NCBI GenBank assembly: GCA_035430005.1
Contig: DAOMFV010000028.1
Span: 1-48,890 of the forward strand
Reading direction: 5' to 3'
DNA length: 48,890 nucleotides
From: JAEUIE01 sp035430005
GTDB lineage: Bacteria; Planctomycetota; Planctomycetia; Gemmatales; HRBIN36
In this document: piece by piece, positions 41,299 to 48,847 of the stretch
Layout of the letters: every line of letters begins with the position of its first letter
Position numbering within the stretch: the stretch's first letter is position 1
The notes under the pieces: generated by a model
Seen by the model: the letters and a program-made list of their open reading frames with translations, nothing else
Told to the model about the DNA's origin: nothing
Database searches by the model: none
Position numbers and translations under genes: made by a program

Positions 41299-43086
41299 AT
41301 GCTGCGTCATTTCTTATGCCTTTTACTGTTGATCGCTGTCATGCCGGTCTCAGCAACCGAACCACCGCTTGGCACTCGGATCACCGAACTGTCGCTGCCT
41401 GACGTCGTCACTGGCAAGACCTGGTCGCTGCTCGAACAAGGCCGCGAGGCGAAAGCCGTGGTCGTCGTCTTCCTTGGCACCGAATGCCCGGTCAGCAATG
41501 CGTTTGTCCCCACACTGCTCGCCTTGGAGAAGGAGTACCGTTCTCTGGGGGTGATCCTAGTTGGTATCGATAGTAATGCTCACGAGACGAGGGAAACTCT
41601 CGCCAAGCACGTCAAAGAGTTTGAGATCACCTTCCCGATGCTTCAGGATACTTCAGGCATCATCGCCGAGCGGTTCCATGCCGAACGGCTGCCCACGGCT
41701 TACGTTCTGGATGGCAGCAGAACGGTACGCTATCAAGGCAGAATCGATGACCAGTTCGAACGCAGCGTCAAGCGGCCACAACCCACCAGCAACGATCTAC
41801 GAGACGCCCTCAAGGCAGTGTTGGCTGACAAAGAAGTGGTTCGCTCCTCCACAAAGGTCGTGGGCTGCCCCATCAATCGTGAAGGAAAGAAGCAGGCACC
41901 CAAGACCGATGCGCCAACTATCACCTACAGCAAACAAGTCTCCCGCATCATCCAGAACCATTGCCAATACTGCCATCGGGCCGGCGAGGTGGGGCCGTTC
42001 CAGTTGAATACCTATCAGGATGCGCTTGCCTGGTCCGGGGCGATCCGTGAAGTAGTGACTGACAACATCATGCCTCCCTGGCTGGCTGATCCCCAGCATG
42101 GCCAATTCGCCAATGATCGCCGACTGCCAGCCGAGGATAAACAAACGCTCCTCAACTGGATCGATCAGGGCTGTCCCGAAGGCAATAAGGCTGATCTGCC
42201 CGCCCCCAGACAGTTCGTGCAAGGCTGGGGCATCGGCCAGCCCGATGAGATCATCACCATGAACGAAGAAGTGCAAGTGCCGGCCCAGGCTCCCCAAGCC
42301 GGCATTCCCTACAAGCATCTGTTCGTGGGCAAGCCCTTCACCGAAGACCGCTATGTGCAGGCTGCTGAAGTGCGGCCGGGCTACCGTGGTGTGGTTCATC
42401 ACATCATCGTCTACATCCTTAGACCCGGTCAGAAGCTCAAGGTGCTGGAAGGCGTCGGCAACCCGATACTCTTCTTCGCCAATCCGGATATCCCCGAACA
42501 GCTTGTCGGCTTCGTGCCGGGCGATCAGGCTTTTGTGCTGCCTGAGGGCCAGGCCAAGCTCATCCCCAAGGGGTCGCAACTTGCCTTCGAGATTCACTAC
42601 ACCCCCAACGGCAAGGCAGGCGTCGATCGTTCCACTCTGGGAATCAGCTACGCCAAGACGAAGCCCAAGCACATCATCACCGGTGATGCCGCAATCAATT
42701 GGACGTTCCAGATTCCACCTAATGATTCAGCTCACAAGGTCGTCGCCGACTTTGACTTTGATCAGCCAGTCATGCTGCTCTCCATGGCCCCTCACATGCA
42801 CCTGCGCGGCAAGAGTTTCGAGTTCCGGCTCCGCTACCCCGGCGGCAAGGAAGAAGTCCTGCTCAATGTCCCCCACTACGATTTCAACTGGCAACAGGGT
42901 TTCATTCTCAAAGAGCCGAAACTGATTCCTAAAGGATCGAAGATGATCTGCACCGCTCACTTCGATAACTCCAAAGGGAACCCAAACAACCCCGACCCGA
43001 CCAAACGAGTCGTCTGGGGCGACCAGACTTGGCACGAAATGATGATCGGGTTCTTTGAGTATTACCAGGTGAAAGGGGTCAAGTAA
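41299..43086 (+). CDS. Redoxin - cytochrome c - copper monooxygenase-like fusion
   Basis: A 595-residue exported protein with three parts. After a signal peptide (MLRHFLCLLLLIAVMPVSA) comes a peroxiredoxin/AhpC-TSA-like domain (about 24-180) with a single active-site-like Cys63 in TECPVSNAF. Then comes a haem c site C222-QY-C225-H226 with an IMPPW segment typical of planctomycete cytochromes. The C-terminal part (about 330-590) resembles copper type II ascorbate-dependent monooxygenases (PHM-like): paired H367-H368 and H499-M500-H501 could hold copper. The start at 41299 has AGAGGA upstream. It probably does periplasmic redox chemistry; the reaction is unknown. It is directly downstream of the TetR gene. 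Confidence 0.85.
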   Translation: MLRHFLCLLLLIAVMPVSATEPPLGTRITELSLPDVVTGKTWSLLEQGREAKAVVVVFLGTECPVSNAFVPTLLALEKEYRSLGVILVGIDSNAHETRETLAKHVKEFEITFPMLQDTSGIIAERFHAERLPTAYVLDGSRTVRYQGRIDDQFERSVKRPQPTSNDLRDALKAVLADKEVVRSSTKVVGCPINREGKKQAPKTDAPTITYSKQVSRIIQNHCQYCHRAGEVGPFQLNTYQDALAWSGAIREVVTDNIMPPWLADPQHGQFANDRRLPAEDKQTLLNWIDQGCPEGNKADLPAPRQFVQGWGIGQPDEIITMNEEVQVPAQAPQAGIPYKHLFVGKPFTEDRYVQAAEVRPGYRGVVHHIIVYILRPGQKLKVLEGVGNPILFFANPDIPEQLVGFVPGDQAFVLPEGQAKLIPKGSQLAFEIHYTPNGKAGVDRSTLGISYAKTKPKHIITGDAAINWTFQIPPNDSAHKVVADFDFDQPVMLLSMAPHMHLRGKSFEFRLRYPGGKEEVLLNVPHYDFNWQQGFILKEPKLIPKGSKMICTAHFDNSKGNPNNPDPTKRVVWGDQTWHEMMIGFFEYYQVKGVK

Positions 43087-43112
43087 CGGACCGAGTTGAG
43101 GTCATGATTTAA

Positions 43113-43193
43113 GGCCCAACGGGCCAAGAGAGGATAGCCCAGGGCGCAGCCCTGGGTATGTTTCTTATGCATGATTCCAAGCCCCAACGGGGC
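43113..43193. repeat. Cluster of three hairpins (GGCCCAACGGGCC type)
   Basis: Three small perfect hairpins in 81 bp: GGCCCAACGGGCC (43113-43125), CCCAGGGCGCAGCCCTGGG (43138-43156) and GCCCCAACGGGGC (43181-43193). The text GGCCCAACGGGCC...CCCAGGGC...GCCCTGGG is a dispersed type that I recognise from other bacteria. It follows the fusion gene and may terminate it. Confidence 0.65.
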
Positions 43194-43313
43194 GAGATAG
43201 ACCTTATCAATGGTGAGGCCCCATGCTGTTCACTTCGATAATTCTACCTGCTGCCTTTTGTTATCATTGATTTGAATACCTGTTGCATAACCCCGCCCAT
43301 CAGGGTATGACAG

Positions 43314-43760
43314 ATGGAGTGCCACCTTTCGCCGGTGCTGGTCATGCCCCAAACACAAGCTGATTTTGGAATGAAATGGTTCAAGGTGACCATCAGCTTG
43401 CTTCTCAGCTCCGCTACCGGAGTGAGCTTGTATTTCTCCCTCATGGCAGACAGCGCAGATACCAGAAATGTCTTGAGCTTCGTGCTGCTGCCACTGCTTC
43501 TCTTTAACATCCTGTCAATTATCGCTTGCATGCCTTCCGAGCGGGAGCTTGCTCCGATTGGTGACGAGTATCTGGTAGACCTGCTGGTCAAGAAACCCGA
43601 CTGGCAGCACGATCACGATGCAAACGCCTGGGTGAGCATTGGCAAGTTCATCCGTGTTGGCCGCTGTCCTGAAGAACCAGAGACCAAGCCAGAAGCCAGC
43701 CCGCTGGAACGCCTCGTCGCCATCAAGAAGCAAGGCTACTGGCTGAGACCTTCCCAGTGA
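43314..43760 (+). CDS. Hypothetical membrane protein coupled to the ATP-grasp gene
   Basis: A 148-residue protein with two hydrophobic helices (about residues 24-43 and 52-73) and a soluble, charged C-terminal half with EEPETKPEASPLERLV. No family motif was recognised. AGGG precedes the ATG at 43314; ATGs at 43344 and 43371 are alternatives, the last one just before the first helix. Its stop overlaps the GTG start of the ATP-grasp gene (GTGA), which suggests translational coupling and a shared task. An antisense frame at 43244-43591 is less likely. Confidence 0.6.
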   Translation: MECHLSPVLVMPQTQADFGMKWFKVTISLLLSSATGVSLYFSLMADSADTRNVLSFVLLPLLLFNILSIIACMPSERELAPIGDEYLVDLLVKKPDWQHDHDANAWVSIGKFIRVGRCPEEPETKPEASPLERLVAIKKQGYWLRPSQ

Positions 43761-45043
43761 GACCCCCTCAACTCCTCCTCATTGGTCCCAGCACCCGGGC
43801 GATGGCCTACTCCGCCAAACGCGCCGGGTATGAACCGATCTGTGTTGATCTCTTCGGCGATACCGATCTCACGACCATCGCAGCGGTTGAAGTACTTCCC
43901 ATCAAAGACTATCCACACGGTCTCGTCAAACGGCTGGCGAAGTACCCCTCTGACATTCCCCTGCTCTACACCGGCGGCATCGAGAATCATCCCTCGGTCT
44001 ATCTGGCACTACAGCAGCAGCGGCCCGTGTGGGGTTACCTTCATACCGATCCACAGCATGGCAACTCCCTCCGCAATCCCCTCTATTTCGATATCGTTGC
44101 CGATCAGTCGGGCCTGAAGCGGCCACGCCACGCCTGGATGCAACTCCCTCAAGATGGCCACTGGCTGAGGAAACCCATCTCCAGCGCCGGCGGGCGGGGG
44201 ATTATTCGATGGAAGCCCGATTCCAATCTGCCAGATGAGCACTTTGTGGAAGAGTTTCTCGCCGGCCCCAGCCTGGCCGTGGTCTATGTTCGTCTCGGCG
44301 AGAAGGTTCACTGCCTCGGTGTCACTCAGCAACTGATCGGCGTTGACTTCCTCCACGCCCCCACCCCTTTCACCTACTGCGGCAGTATGAGCCTACCGAT
44401 GTGGCAGGGGTCAGCGGTACTCCGCGGCCCCCTGCATGCCAGCAACACATCAGCGAAAAGCAGGGGGCAGATGAGTACATCTGACCCCTGCCACGATTAC
44501 ATCCTGACTAAGAATCATCTTGAAGAACTGGAAGCCCTGGGCCAACAACTCTTCGCCCTCGATCCCGCTCTCAACGGTTTGTTCGGCGTCGACATGATCT
44601 TGCACGAAGACGAACTCTACCTTCTGGAAGTGAATCCCCGGTACACCGCGTCGATAGAGGTACTTGAACTAACGAGCGGCATTCCCTTTCTCGATCAACA
44701 TGCCCAGGCGTTTGGTCAACCCGCACGCATGTTAAGCCGCGCGGAACTGGGGCTGATCATCGGCAAGGCCATCTATTTCGCTCCGCACCCCATCCAAGTC
44801 CCCAACGACGGCCCCTGGTCTACACCCAGATCAAATGATCTGTGGACGACTCCGGAGTATGCGGATGTCCCTGCACCGGCAACGAATATCGAACAAGGTC
44901 ATCCGGTGTTGACGTTGTTTGCGGAGGAAACTGACACTAGTAAAGTGATGGAGAAGCTGCGTTCAAAAGCGGCAGTCCTAGATGCCCTCTTTTCTCCCCT
45001 CTCCCCTGGAGGGAGAGGGGCCGGGGGTGAGGGGGAGCCGTGA
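43757..45043 (+). CDS. ATP-grasp family ligase
   Basis: A 428-residue cytoplasmic ATP-grasp enzyme. The N-terminal pre-ATP-grasp part (1-120) contains LLLIGPSTRAMAYSAKRAGY. The ATP-binding region has LRKPISSAGGRGI (about 136-148) and HFVEEFLAGPS (166-176). The Mg-binding site is GLFGVDMIL...YLLEVNPRYTASIE (about 275-300). Such proteins join a carboxylate to an amine or thiol; relatives occur with tetrahydromethanopterin-linked C1 genes, but none lies here. GTG start overlaps the upstream stop. Two oddities: residues about 216-246 are encoded by a 94-bp hairpin repeat, and the last residues (SPLSPGGRGAGGEGEP) come from another dispersed repeat. Confidence 0.82.
   Translation: MRPPQLLLIGPSTRAMAYSAKRAGYEPICVDLFGDTDLTTIAAVEVLPIKDYPHGLVKRLAKYPSDIPLLYTGGIENHPSVYLALQQQRPVWGYLHTDPQHGNSLRNPLYFDIVADQSGLKRPRHAWMQLPQDGHWLRKPISSAGGRGIIRWKPDSNLPDEHFVEEFLAGPSLAVVYVRLGEKVHCLGVTQQLIGVDFLHAPTPFTYCGSMSLPMWQGSAVLRGPLHASNTSAKSRGQMSTSDPCHDYILTKNHLEELEALGQQLFALDPALNGLFGVDMILHEDELYLLEVNPRYTASIEVLELTSGIPFLDQHAQAFGQPARMLSRAELGLIIGKAIYFAPHPIQVPNDGPWSTPRSNDLWTTPEYADVPAPATNIEQGHPVLTLFAEETDTSKVMEKLRSKAAVLDALFSPLSPGGRGAGGEGEP
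44401..44494. repeat. 94-bp palindromic element inside the ATP-grasp gene
   Basis: GTGGCAGGGGTCAG (44401-44414) and CTGACCCCTGCCAC (44481-44494) are perfect 14-base terminal arms. The pairing continues inward with GGTACTC and GCCCCCTGC, so the arms span 35 bases with 30 matches, around a 24-base loop. It is read through in frame as about 31 residues (WQGSAV...SDPCHD) between two parts of the ATP-grasp fold. It looks like an inserted repeat tolerated in a protein loop. Confidence 0.75.
44994..45035. repeat. CCCTCTCCCC-GGGGAGAGGG repeat at the gene 3' end
   Basis: CCCCTCTCCCCTGGAGGGAG, then AGGGGCCGGGGGTGAGGGGG, is a palindromic G/C-rich repeat of a type seen in many bacterial genomes. It encodes the last residues of the ATP-grasp protein and includes a CTCTCCC/GGGAGAG stem that may also act as terminator. 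A short relative is at 27535-27550. Confidence 0.7.
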
Positions 45044-45069
45044 ACTTGCACCCTTCTCTTTCACACCAA

Positions 45070-45531
45070 TCATCCCTGAAAGACGCTCAATGCTGATTCA
45101 ATCAGGGGATAATGAAACTCATAATGAGGGTTGGCCCGACGTAGCAACAAATGCTCTCGAATGACACCACGTTGGGCCGGTGAAAGTATTTCAAAACAAA
45201 GTTTCATAGTGTCTAACTGATAACCCAGATGCCATATGATCTCGACGCTTGTCAAAGTGCCTTCAAGATCGGCCACTAGATAGGCAGGCAGAAGAAAACG
45301 CATCCCTTCAGCATCCAGGTACGACAAACTGCTATGACAAAAGTTGAGATCATCCACTGGAATAGCTAACCAGTTGATCCTCTCGTCCTTTTGCCGATAT
45401 TCGCTCATGGTGGCATCGTCTGCGTAATCGTCGAGCCCATTCCCTTCCCAAAGACCAATGCCTTTGCCAAGAGTTACCCCGGCAAAGGCATCCTTGATCT
45501 GGCGAACCAATTGTTGTTCCTGCTCGGTCAT
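45070..45531 (-). CDS. DUF6714-like hypothetical protein
   Basis: A 153-residue cytoplasmic protein. It has the pattern GVTLGKGIGLWEGNGLDDYADD, then WLAIPVDDL and SSLSYLDAEGMRFLLPAYLVADLEG, which resembles the DUF6714 family of unknown function. The C-terminal half is helical with SPAQRGVIREHLLLRR. No catalytic pattern is evident. It stands between the ATP-grasp gene (convergent, 26 bp away) and the Gfo/Idh/MocA gene on the same strand, whose stop lies 16 bp upstream of this start. Confidence 0.75.
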   Translation of the reverse strand: MTEQEQQLVRQIKDAFAGVTLGKGIGLWEGNGLDDYADDATMSEYRQKDERINWLAIPVDDLNFCHSSLSYLDAEGMRFLLPAYLVADLEGTLTSVEIIWHLGYQLDTMKLCFEILSPAQRGVIREHLLLRRANPHYEFHYPLIESALSVFQG

Positions 45532-45547
45532 GGCGATGACATGTACT

Positions 45548-47032
45548 CTACGCCTTGCTCGGCACCTCGAAACCCTTGCGATACTCCCTCGTCAGCATCG
45601 CATTCGCTTCCTTATCGTCCTTGAAGCGCTCGTTGGCAGCATCCAGTTGCAGCGGCTTGCCGATGTGGAACTTCCCGGCCAGATCGACCTTGTTGTCTTC
45701 CAGGTGCTTCTTCATGCGGGCAACGGCGTCGCAGCCCTCGTCACACATGCCCAGACTCTTGGGGTTATCAATCGTCTTGGCCATCTCTTCCGGACTGGCG
45801 ATGTGACCCAGGCGATAGCTGATGTTGCCCAGATGACACAAGGCGCTGGAAAGGTGTCCTTCTTCGATATCCGCAGTCAAATCGCTGACCTTCCGGCTCT
45901 TCACCGCTTTGACGAAGTTTGCGTAATGGCTGCCACCTCCCTTGAACTCAACAATCTTCTCGCCATTGGGGCGATAGGCGATGCCTGCCGAGTAGCTGTT
46001 ACTGACGACGTAACCATCGGGACCAACCCAGATGTTGCCGATCTTGGAACCTTTGTAGTCGTCGGTCTTCAGTCCCCGCACTTCGAAGAAGAGCCTGCAC
46101 CCTTCCTTGGCATAGTTGAAGATGCAAAGCTGAGTGTTGGCCGTTTCAGCCGAATCAACGTAGCCGACACGGCCACCCATGCTCCAAACGGCATCGGGCA
46201 GCGACTTGAGATTGAGACCCCAGCGAGCCTTGTCCATCTCGTGGATGCCCTGGTTACCCAGGTCGCCGTTACCCGTGTTCCAGAACCAGTGCCAGTTGTA
46301 ATGGATGCCGGTACGCATCACCGGGTCCATCGGTGCCGGGCCGCACCACAGGTTGTAATCGAACTTCTCCGGCACCGCGTAGGGGCTGGTCGTGATGCCG
46401 ATGCTGCCACGAGGCTTGTAGCACAGGCCATAAGCCACCTTCACGGCGCCGATCTTGCCGGCATGGAGGAACTCCATCACCTGCTGCATACCCTCGTTGG
46501 ATCGGCTCTGCGTGCCACACTGCACAATCTTGTTATTCTTGCGGGCCACCTCGACAATCCGTCGGCCTTCGCTGACATTGTGGCTGACCGGCTTTTCTAC
46601 ATACACATCTTTACCAGCCTGGATCGCCCAGATTGCAGCCAGGGCATGCCAATGGTTCGGCGTCGCTATGGAGACAGCATCGATAGACTTGTCGTCCATG
46701 ATGCGCCGCAGGTCTTGAACATAGCCTGGTTCCTTCTCCTGCATTTCCTTAACACCCTTGATGCCCTTCTCGACGATGCGCGAATCAGGATCGCAAAGCA
46801 TCACGATTTCCGTTTCGGGCAAGTCCCCAAAGCCTTTGATGTGATCCATGCCCCGACCATTGAAGCCGATGACCGCCACCCGGATGCGTTCATTCGGCGA
46901 GACCTTCGCCACGATCTTCTTTTCTTTCTTCTTCTTGTCATCCTGAGCGTAAGTCAGTTGACCTAAAGAAAGCGATGCCGCAGCTAGCAAAGAACTATCA
47001 CGCAGGAACTCACGACGATTATGGAGAGACAT
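45548..47032 (-). CDS. Tat-exported Gfo/Idh/MocA family oxidoreductase
   Basis: A 494-residue sugar-type dehydrogenase. The N-terminus has the twin-arginine motif NRREFLRDSSLLAAASLSLG (residues 5-24), so it is exported by the Tat route, as often in planctomycetes. The Rossmann dinucleotide site is VAVIGFNGRG (about 51-60). The conserved VEKPVS is present with Lys near residue 143, and GGxxxDxx-like sequence is replaced by GDLGNQGIHEMDKARWGL with its histidine. Substrate is unknown, probably a polyol or sugar derivative. The start at 47032 has GAGG seven bases before; a GTG at 47044 is an alternative. Confidence 0.93.
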   Translation of the reverse strand: MSLHNRREFLRDSSLLAAASLSLGQLTYAQDDKKKKEKKIVAKVSPNERIRVAVIGFNGRGMDHIKGFGDLPETEIVMLCDPDSRIVEKGIKGVKEMQEKEPGYVQDLRRIMDDKSIDAVSIATPNHWHALAAIWAIQAGKDVYVEKPVSHNVSEGRRIVEVARKNNKIVQCGTQSRSNEGMQQVMEFLHAGKIGAVKVAYGLCYKPRGSIGITTSPYAVPEKFDYNLWCGPAPMDPVMRTGIHYNWHWFWNTGNGDLGNQGIHEMDKARWGLNLKSLPDAVWSMGGRVGYVDSAETANTQLCIFNYAKEGCRLFFEVRGLKTDDYKGSKIGNIWVGPDGYVVSNSYSAGIAYRPNGEKIVEFKGGGSHYANFVKAVKSRKVSDLTADIEEGHLSSALCHLGNISYRLGHIASPEEMAKTIDNPKSLGMCDEGCDAVARMKKHLEDNKVDLAGKFHIGKPLQLDAANERFKDDKEANAMLTREYRKGFEVPSKA

Positions 47033-47104
47033 GTCAAACCTCACAAGCAGGCGGAGGAAGTAGGAAGTGTATTAGAGTCTTGGAACAGGCGAAGGTCAAG
47101 AGAA

Positions 47105-47166
47105 TAGAAGCCAGGAGCTAGGGGCAAGTAGTCAGAATAATACAAATCAATACCTCCTGGCTCCTA
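47105..47166. repeat. AGCCAG-type repeat, copy 5
   Basis: TAGAAGCCAGGAG (47105-47117) pairs with CTCCTGGCTCCTA (47154-47166) at 12 of 13 bases. The loop contains GTAGTCAGAATAAT, which matches the inner part of the 32354-32468 copy. It lies just after the ribonuclease D stop. Confidence 0.6.
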
Positions 47167-47167
47167 A

Positions 47168-48394
47168 TCAATCTCCCTCTTCAACGCTTTCCGTCAAGGC
47201 TTCCGGCACGGTCAGTCCAGCAAATTGAAGTGGTGCCATTCCATGCAGTTTCCCCACCCGAAGGGCATACTCCCCCTTGAGTACAGCCTCCAGTAATGGC
47301 CGAATGTGCTTACTCCTCCAACCTTCATTGAGCAGAGATACTTGCGCCGAGACTTTGTCTCCGAGGGCCCGCTTAATGAGATAGCGCAGATCGCTCATGG
47401 TGCAGATCAAGCTGGCAGATAATTTCATCTGCAGCGAAACATGTCCCATAACCACTTGCAGGAAATCCACCAGTACCGCCAGTTGTGGCGGATCAACATC
47501 CTTGGGTGACGACTTCGGCCACTGATCGTTCGGCGTACGCCTGCCCCGCTCGATAGCTGCGATCAACCCTTCCAAGTCACGTCGGGCTACGCCCAGACCG
47601 CGCATTCCCTGCAAATCGGCCGTCGTCTTCGGATCGCGCTTGATGATATCGACCATGATCTCATCACGGATCAGCGTTCGGGCCGGTCTGTCGAGCACCT
47701 CGGCCCGTTCCTGTCTCCAGGCGAAGATCTCCCGCAGCACCGCTAATTGCCTCGGATGCAGCGAGGACGTCCCCTTCACCTTCCGCCAGCGTTCCAGATT
47801 GTTCGGTGCCTCGTCAGCTGCGATGATCGCCAATCGGGCAAACTCTTCTTCTGCCCAATCGAGCCGCTTCAACTTTTCCAGCTTCGCCTTCATCCGCTCA
47901 TAGAGGGGAAGCAGAAACCGTACATCGTCGTAGGCATAACGAATCTGCTGCGGAGTGAGGGGCCGTGTCCGCCAATCGGTGAGCGTCTCCGTCTTGGAAA
48001 GGTTAGCTCCAAGCAGTTGATTCACAAGCGAAGCATGCCCCAGCGGATACCCCAACCCCAGCATCCCTGCTGCGATTTGCACATCAAAACAACGCTTCGG
48101 CCCGACTCCCTTAGCTCGGATGCACTGCCGAATCTCTTCTCTACCGGCGTGAACAACCACTTCGACTTGCCCGGAGATCATCAGTTCCCAGAAGGCGGAG
48201 AGGTCGCCACATGATTGCGGATCAATGAGGTAAAGCCGGTCGGCGCTCGCTATCTGAATCAGACAGAGTTCAGGATGGAACGACTGTTCCCCGACGAACT
48301 CGGTATCGAAGCCGATCACCCGGGCCTGGGCAAGATGGTCTACCGCCAGAGCTAGCGCCTCGGGGTGATCGATGATCCGTTCAACTACCGACAT
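47168..48394 (-). CDS. rnd: Ribonuclease D
   Basis: A 408-residue 3'-5' exoribonuclease of the DEDD family that trims tRNA 3' ends. The first acidic residues are D30-T-E32 in VIGFDTEF; the third motif is YAYDDVRFLLPLY, the DEDDy form. The HRDC domain follows at about 205-285 (LHPRQLAVLREIFAWRQERAEVLDRP) and a second helical domain near 300-390 completes the family length. The start at 48394 has GGAAAGG upstream; a frame opening at 48424 adds ten residues. It is divergent from the small protein at 48502. Confidence 0.93.
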   Translation of the reverse strand: MSVVERIIDHPEALALAVDHLAQARVIGFDTEFVGEQSFHPELCLIQIASADRLYLIDPQSCGDLSAFWELMISGQVEVVVHAGREEIRQCIRAKGVGPKRCFDVQIAAGMLGLGYPLGHASLVNQLLGANLSKTETLTDWRTRPLTPQQIRYAYDDVRFLLPLYERMKAKLEKLKRLDWAEEEFARLAIIAADEAPNNLERWRKVKGTSSLHPRQLAVLREIFAWRQERAEVLDRPARTLIRDEIMVDIIKRDPKTTADLQGMRGLGVARRDLEGLIAAIERGRRTPNDQWPKSSPKDVDPPQLAVLVDFLQVVMGHVSLQMKLSASLICTMSDLRYLIKRALGDKVSAQVSLLNEGWRSKHIRPLLEAVLKGEYALRVGKLHGMAPLQFAGLTVPEALTESVEEGD

Positions 48395-48501
48395 ACCGGC
48401 CTTTCCATGCCAATCACGTTCCACTTGCGGGCGAATAGTGCAGATGAAGCATACGATATTAACTGTAGGCTATTCTGTGCAGCGTTGCCAAAGGAGTTTC
48501 A

Positions 48502-48786
48502 ATGGAAACACTGGAGACCTATCTTCGGCACAAAGTTGTGCTCGATTTGAACAGCCACTACGTTTGCCTGGGCAAACTCATTGCTATTGATTCGCACCAT
48601 TATGTGCTGGAAGATGCCGACCTTCACGACCTCCGCGACAGCCCCACAACCAGGGAAAACTACATCGTCGCCTCCAAGCTCAGTGGCATCAAAGCCAACC
48701 GCAAACATATCCTCGTTCGCAGCGATGATGTGGTGGCCATCTCCCTCTTCAAGGATGTCATCATCAAGGACGGTGAAGAAGAATAA
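48502..48786 (+). CDS. Small conserved protein with possible Sm-like fold
   Basis: A 94-residue cytoplasmic protein. The layout METLETYLRHKVVLDLNSHY, then VCLGKLIAIDSHHYVLEDADLHDL, and NRKHILVRSDDVVAISLFKD is of beta strands like an Sm/LSM fold (short helix plus five strands), with an RDSPTTRENYI turn. Small proteins of this pattern seem frequent in planctomycetes; no function is known. The fold call is inference from strand pattern. AAGGAG is six bases before the ATG. A hairpin follows at 48801-48847. Confidence 0.75.
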   Translation: METLETYLRHKVVLDLNSHYVCLGKLIAIDSHHYVLEDADLHDLRDSPTTRENYIVASKLSGIKANRKHILVRSDDVVAISLFKDVIIKDGEEE

Positions 48787-48800
48787 ATAACTACCCGACG

Positions 48801-48847
48801 CGCTGGCGAGGGGGCGCATGCAATCGCAAGGTCCACCCTCGCTAGTG
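48801..48847. repeat. CGCTGGCGAGGG hairpin repeat
   Basis: CGCTGGCGAGGG (48801-48812) and CCCTCGCTAGTG (48836-48847) pair at 10 of 12 bases. It lies 15 bp after the stop of the small protein and may serve as terminator. The rest of the window to 48890 shows no gene. Confidence 0.5.

Noticed and set aside
43244..43591. Minus-strand frame overlapping the small membrane protein
   Set aside because: The plus-strand gene has two membrane helices and a stop-start overlap with the ATP-grasp gene; the minus frame has no support.
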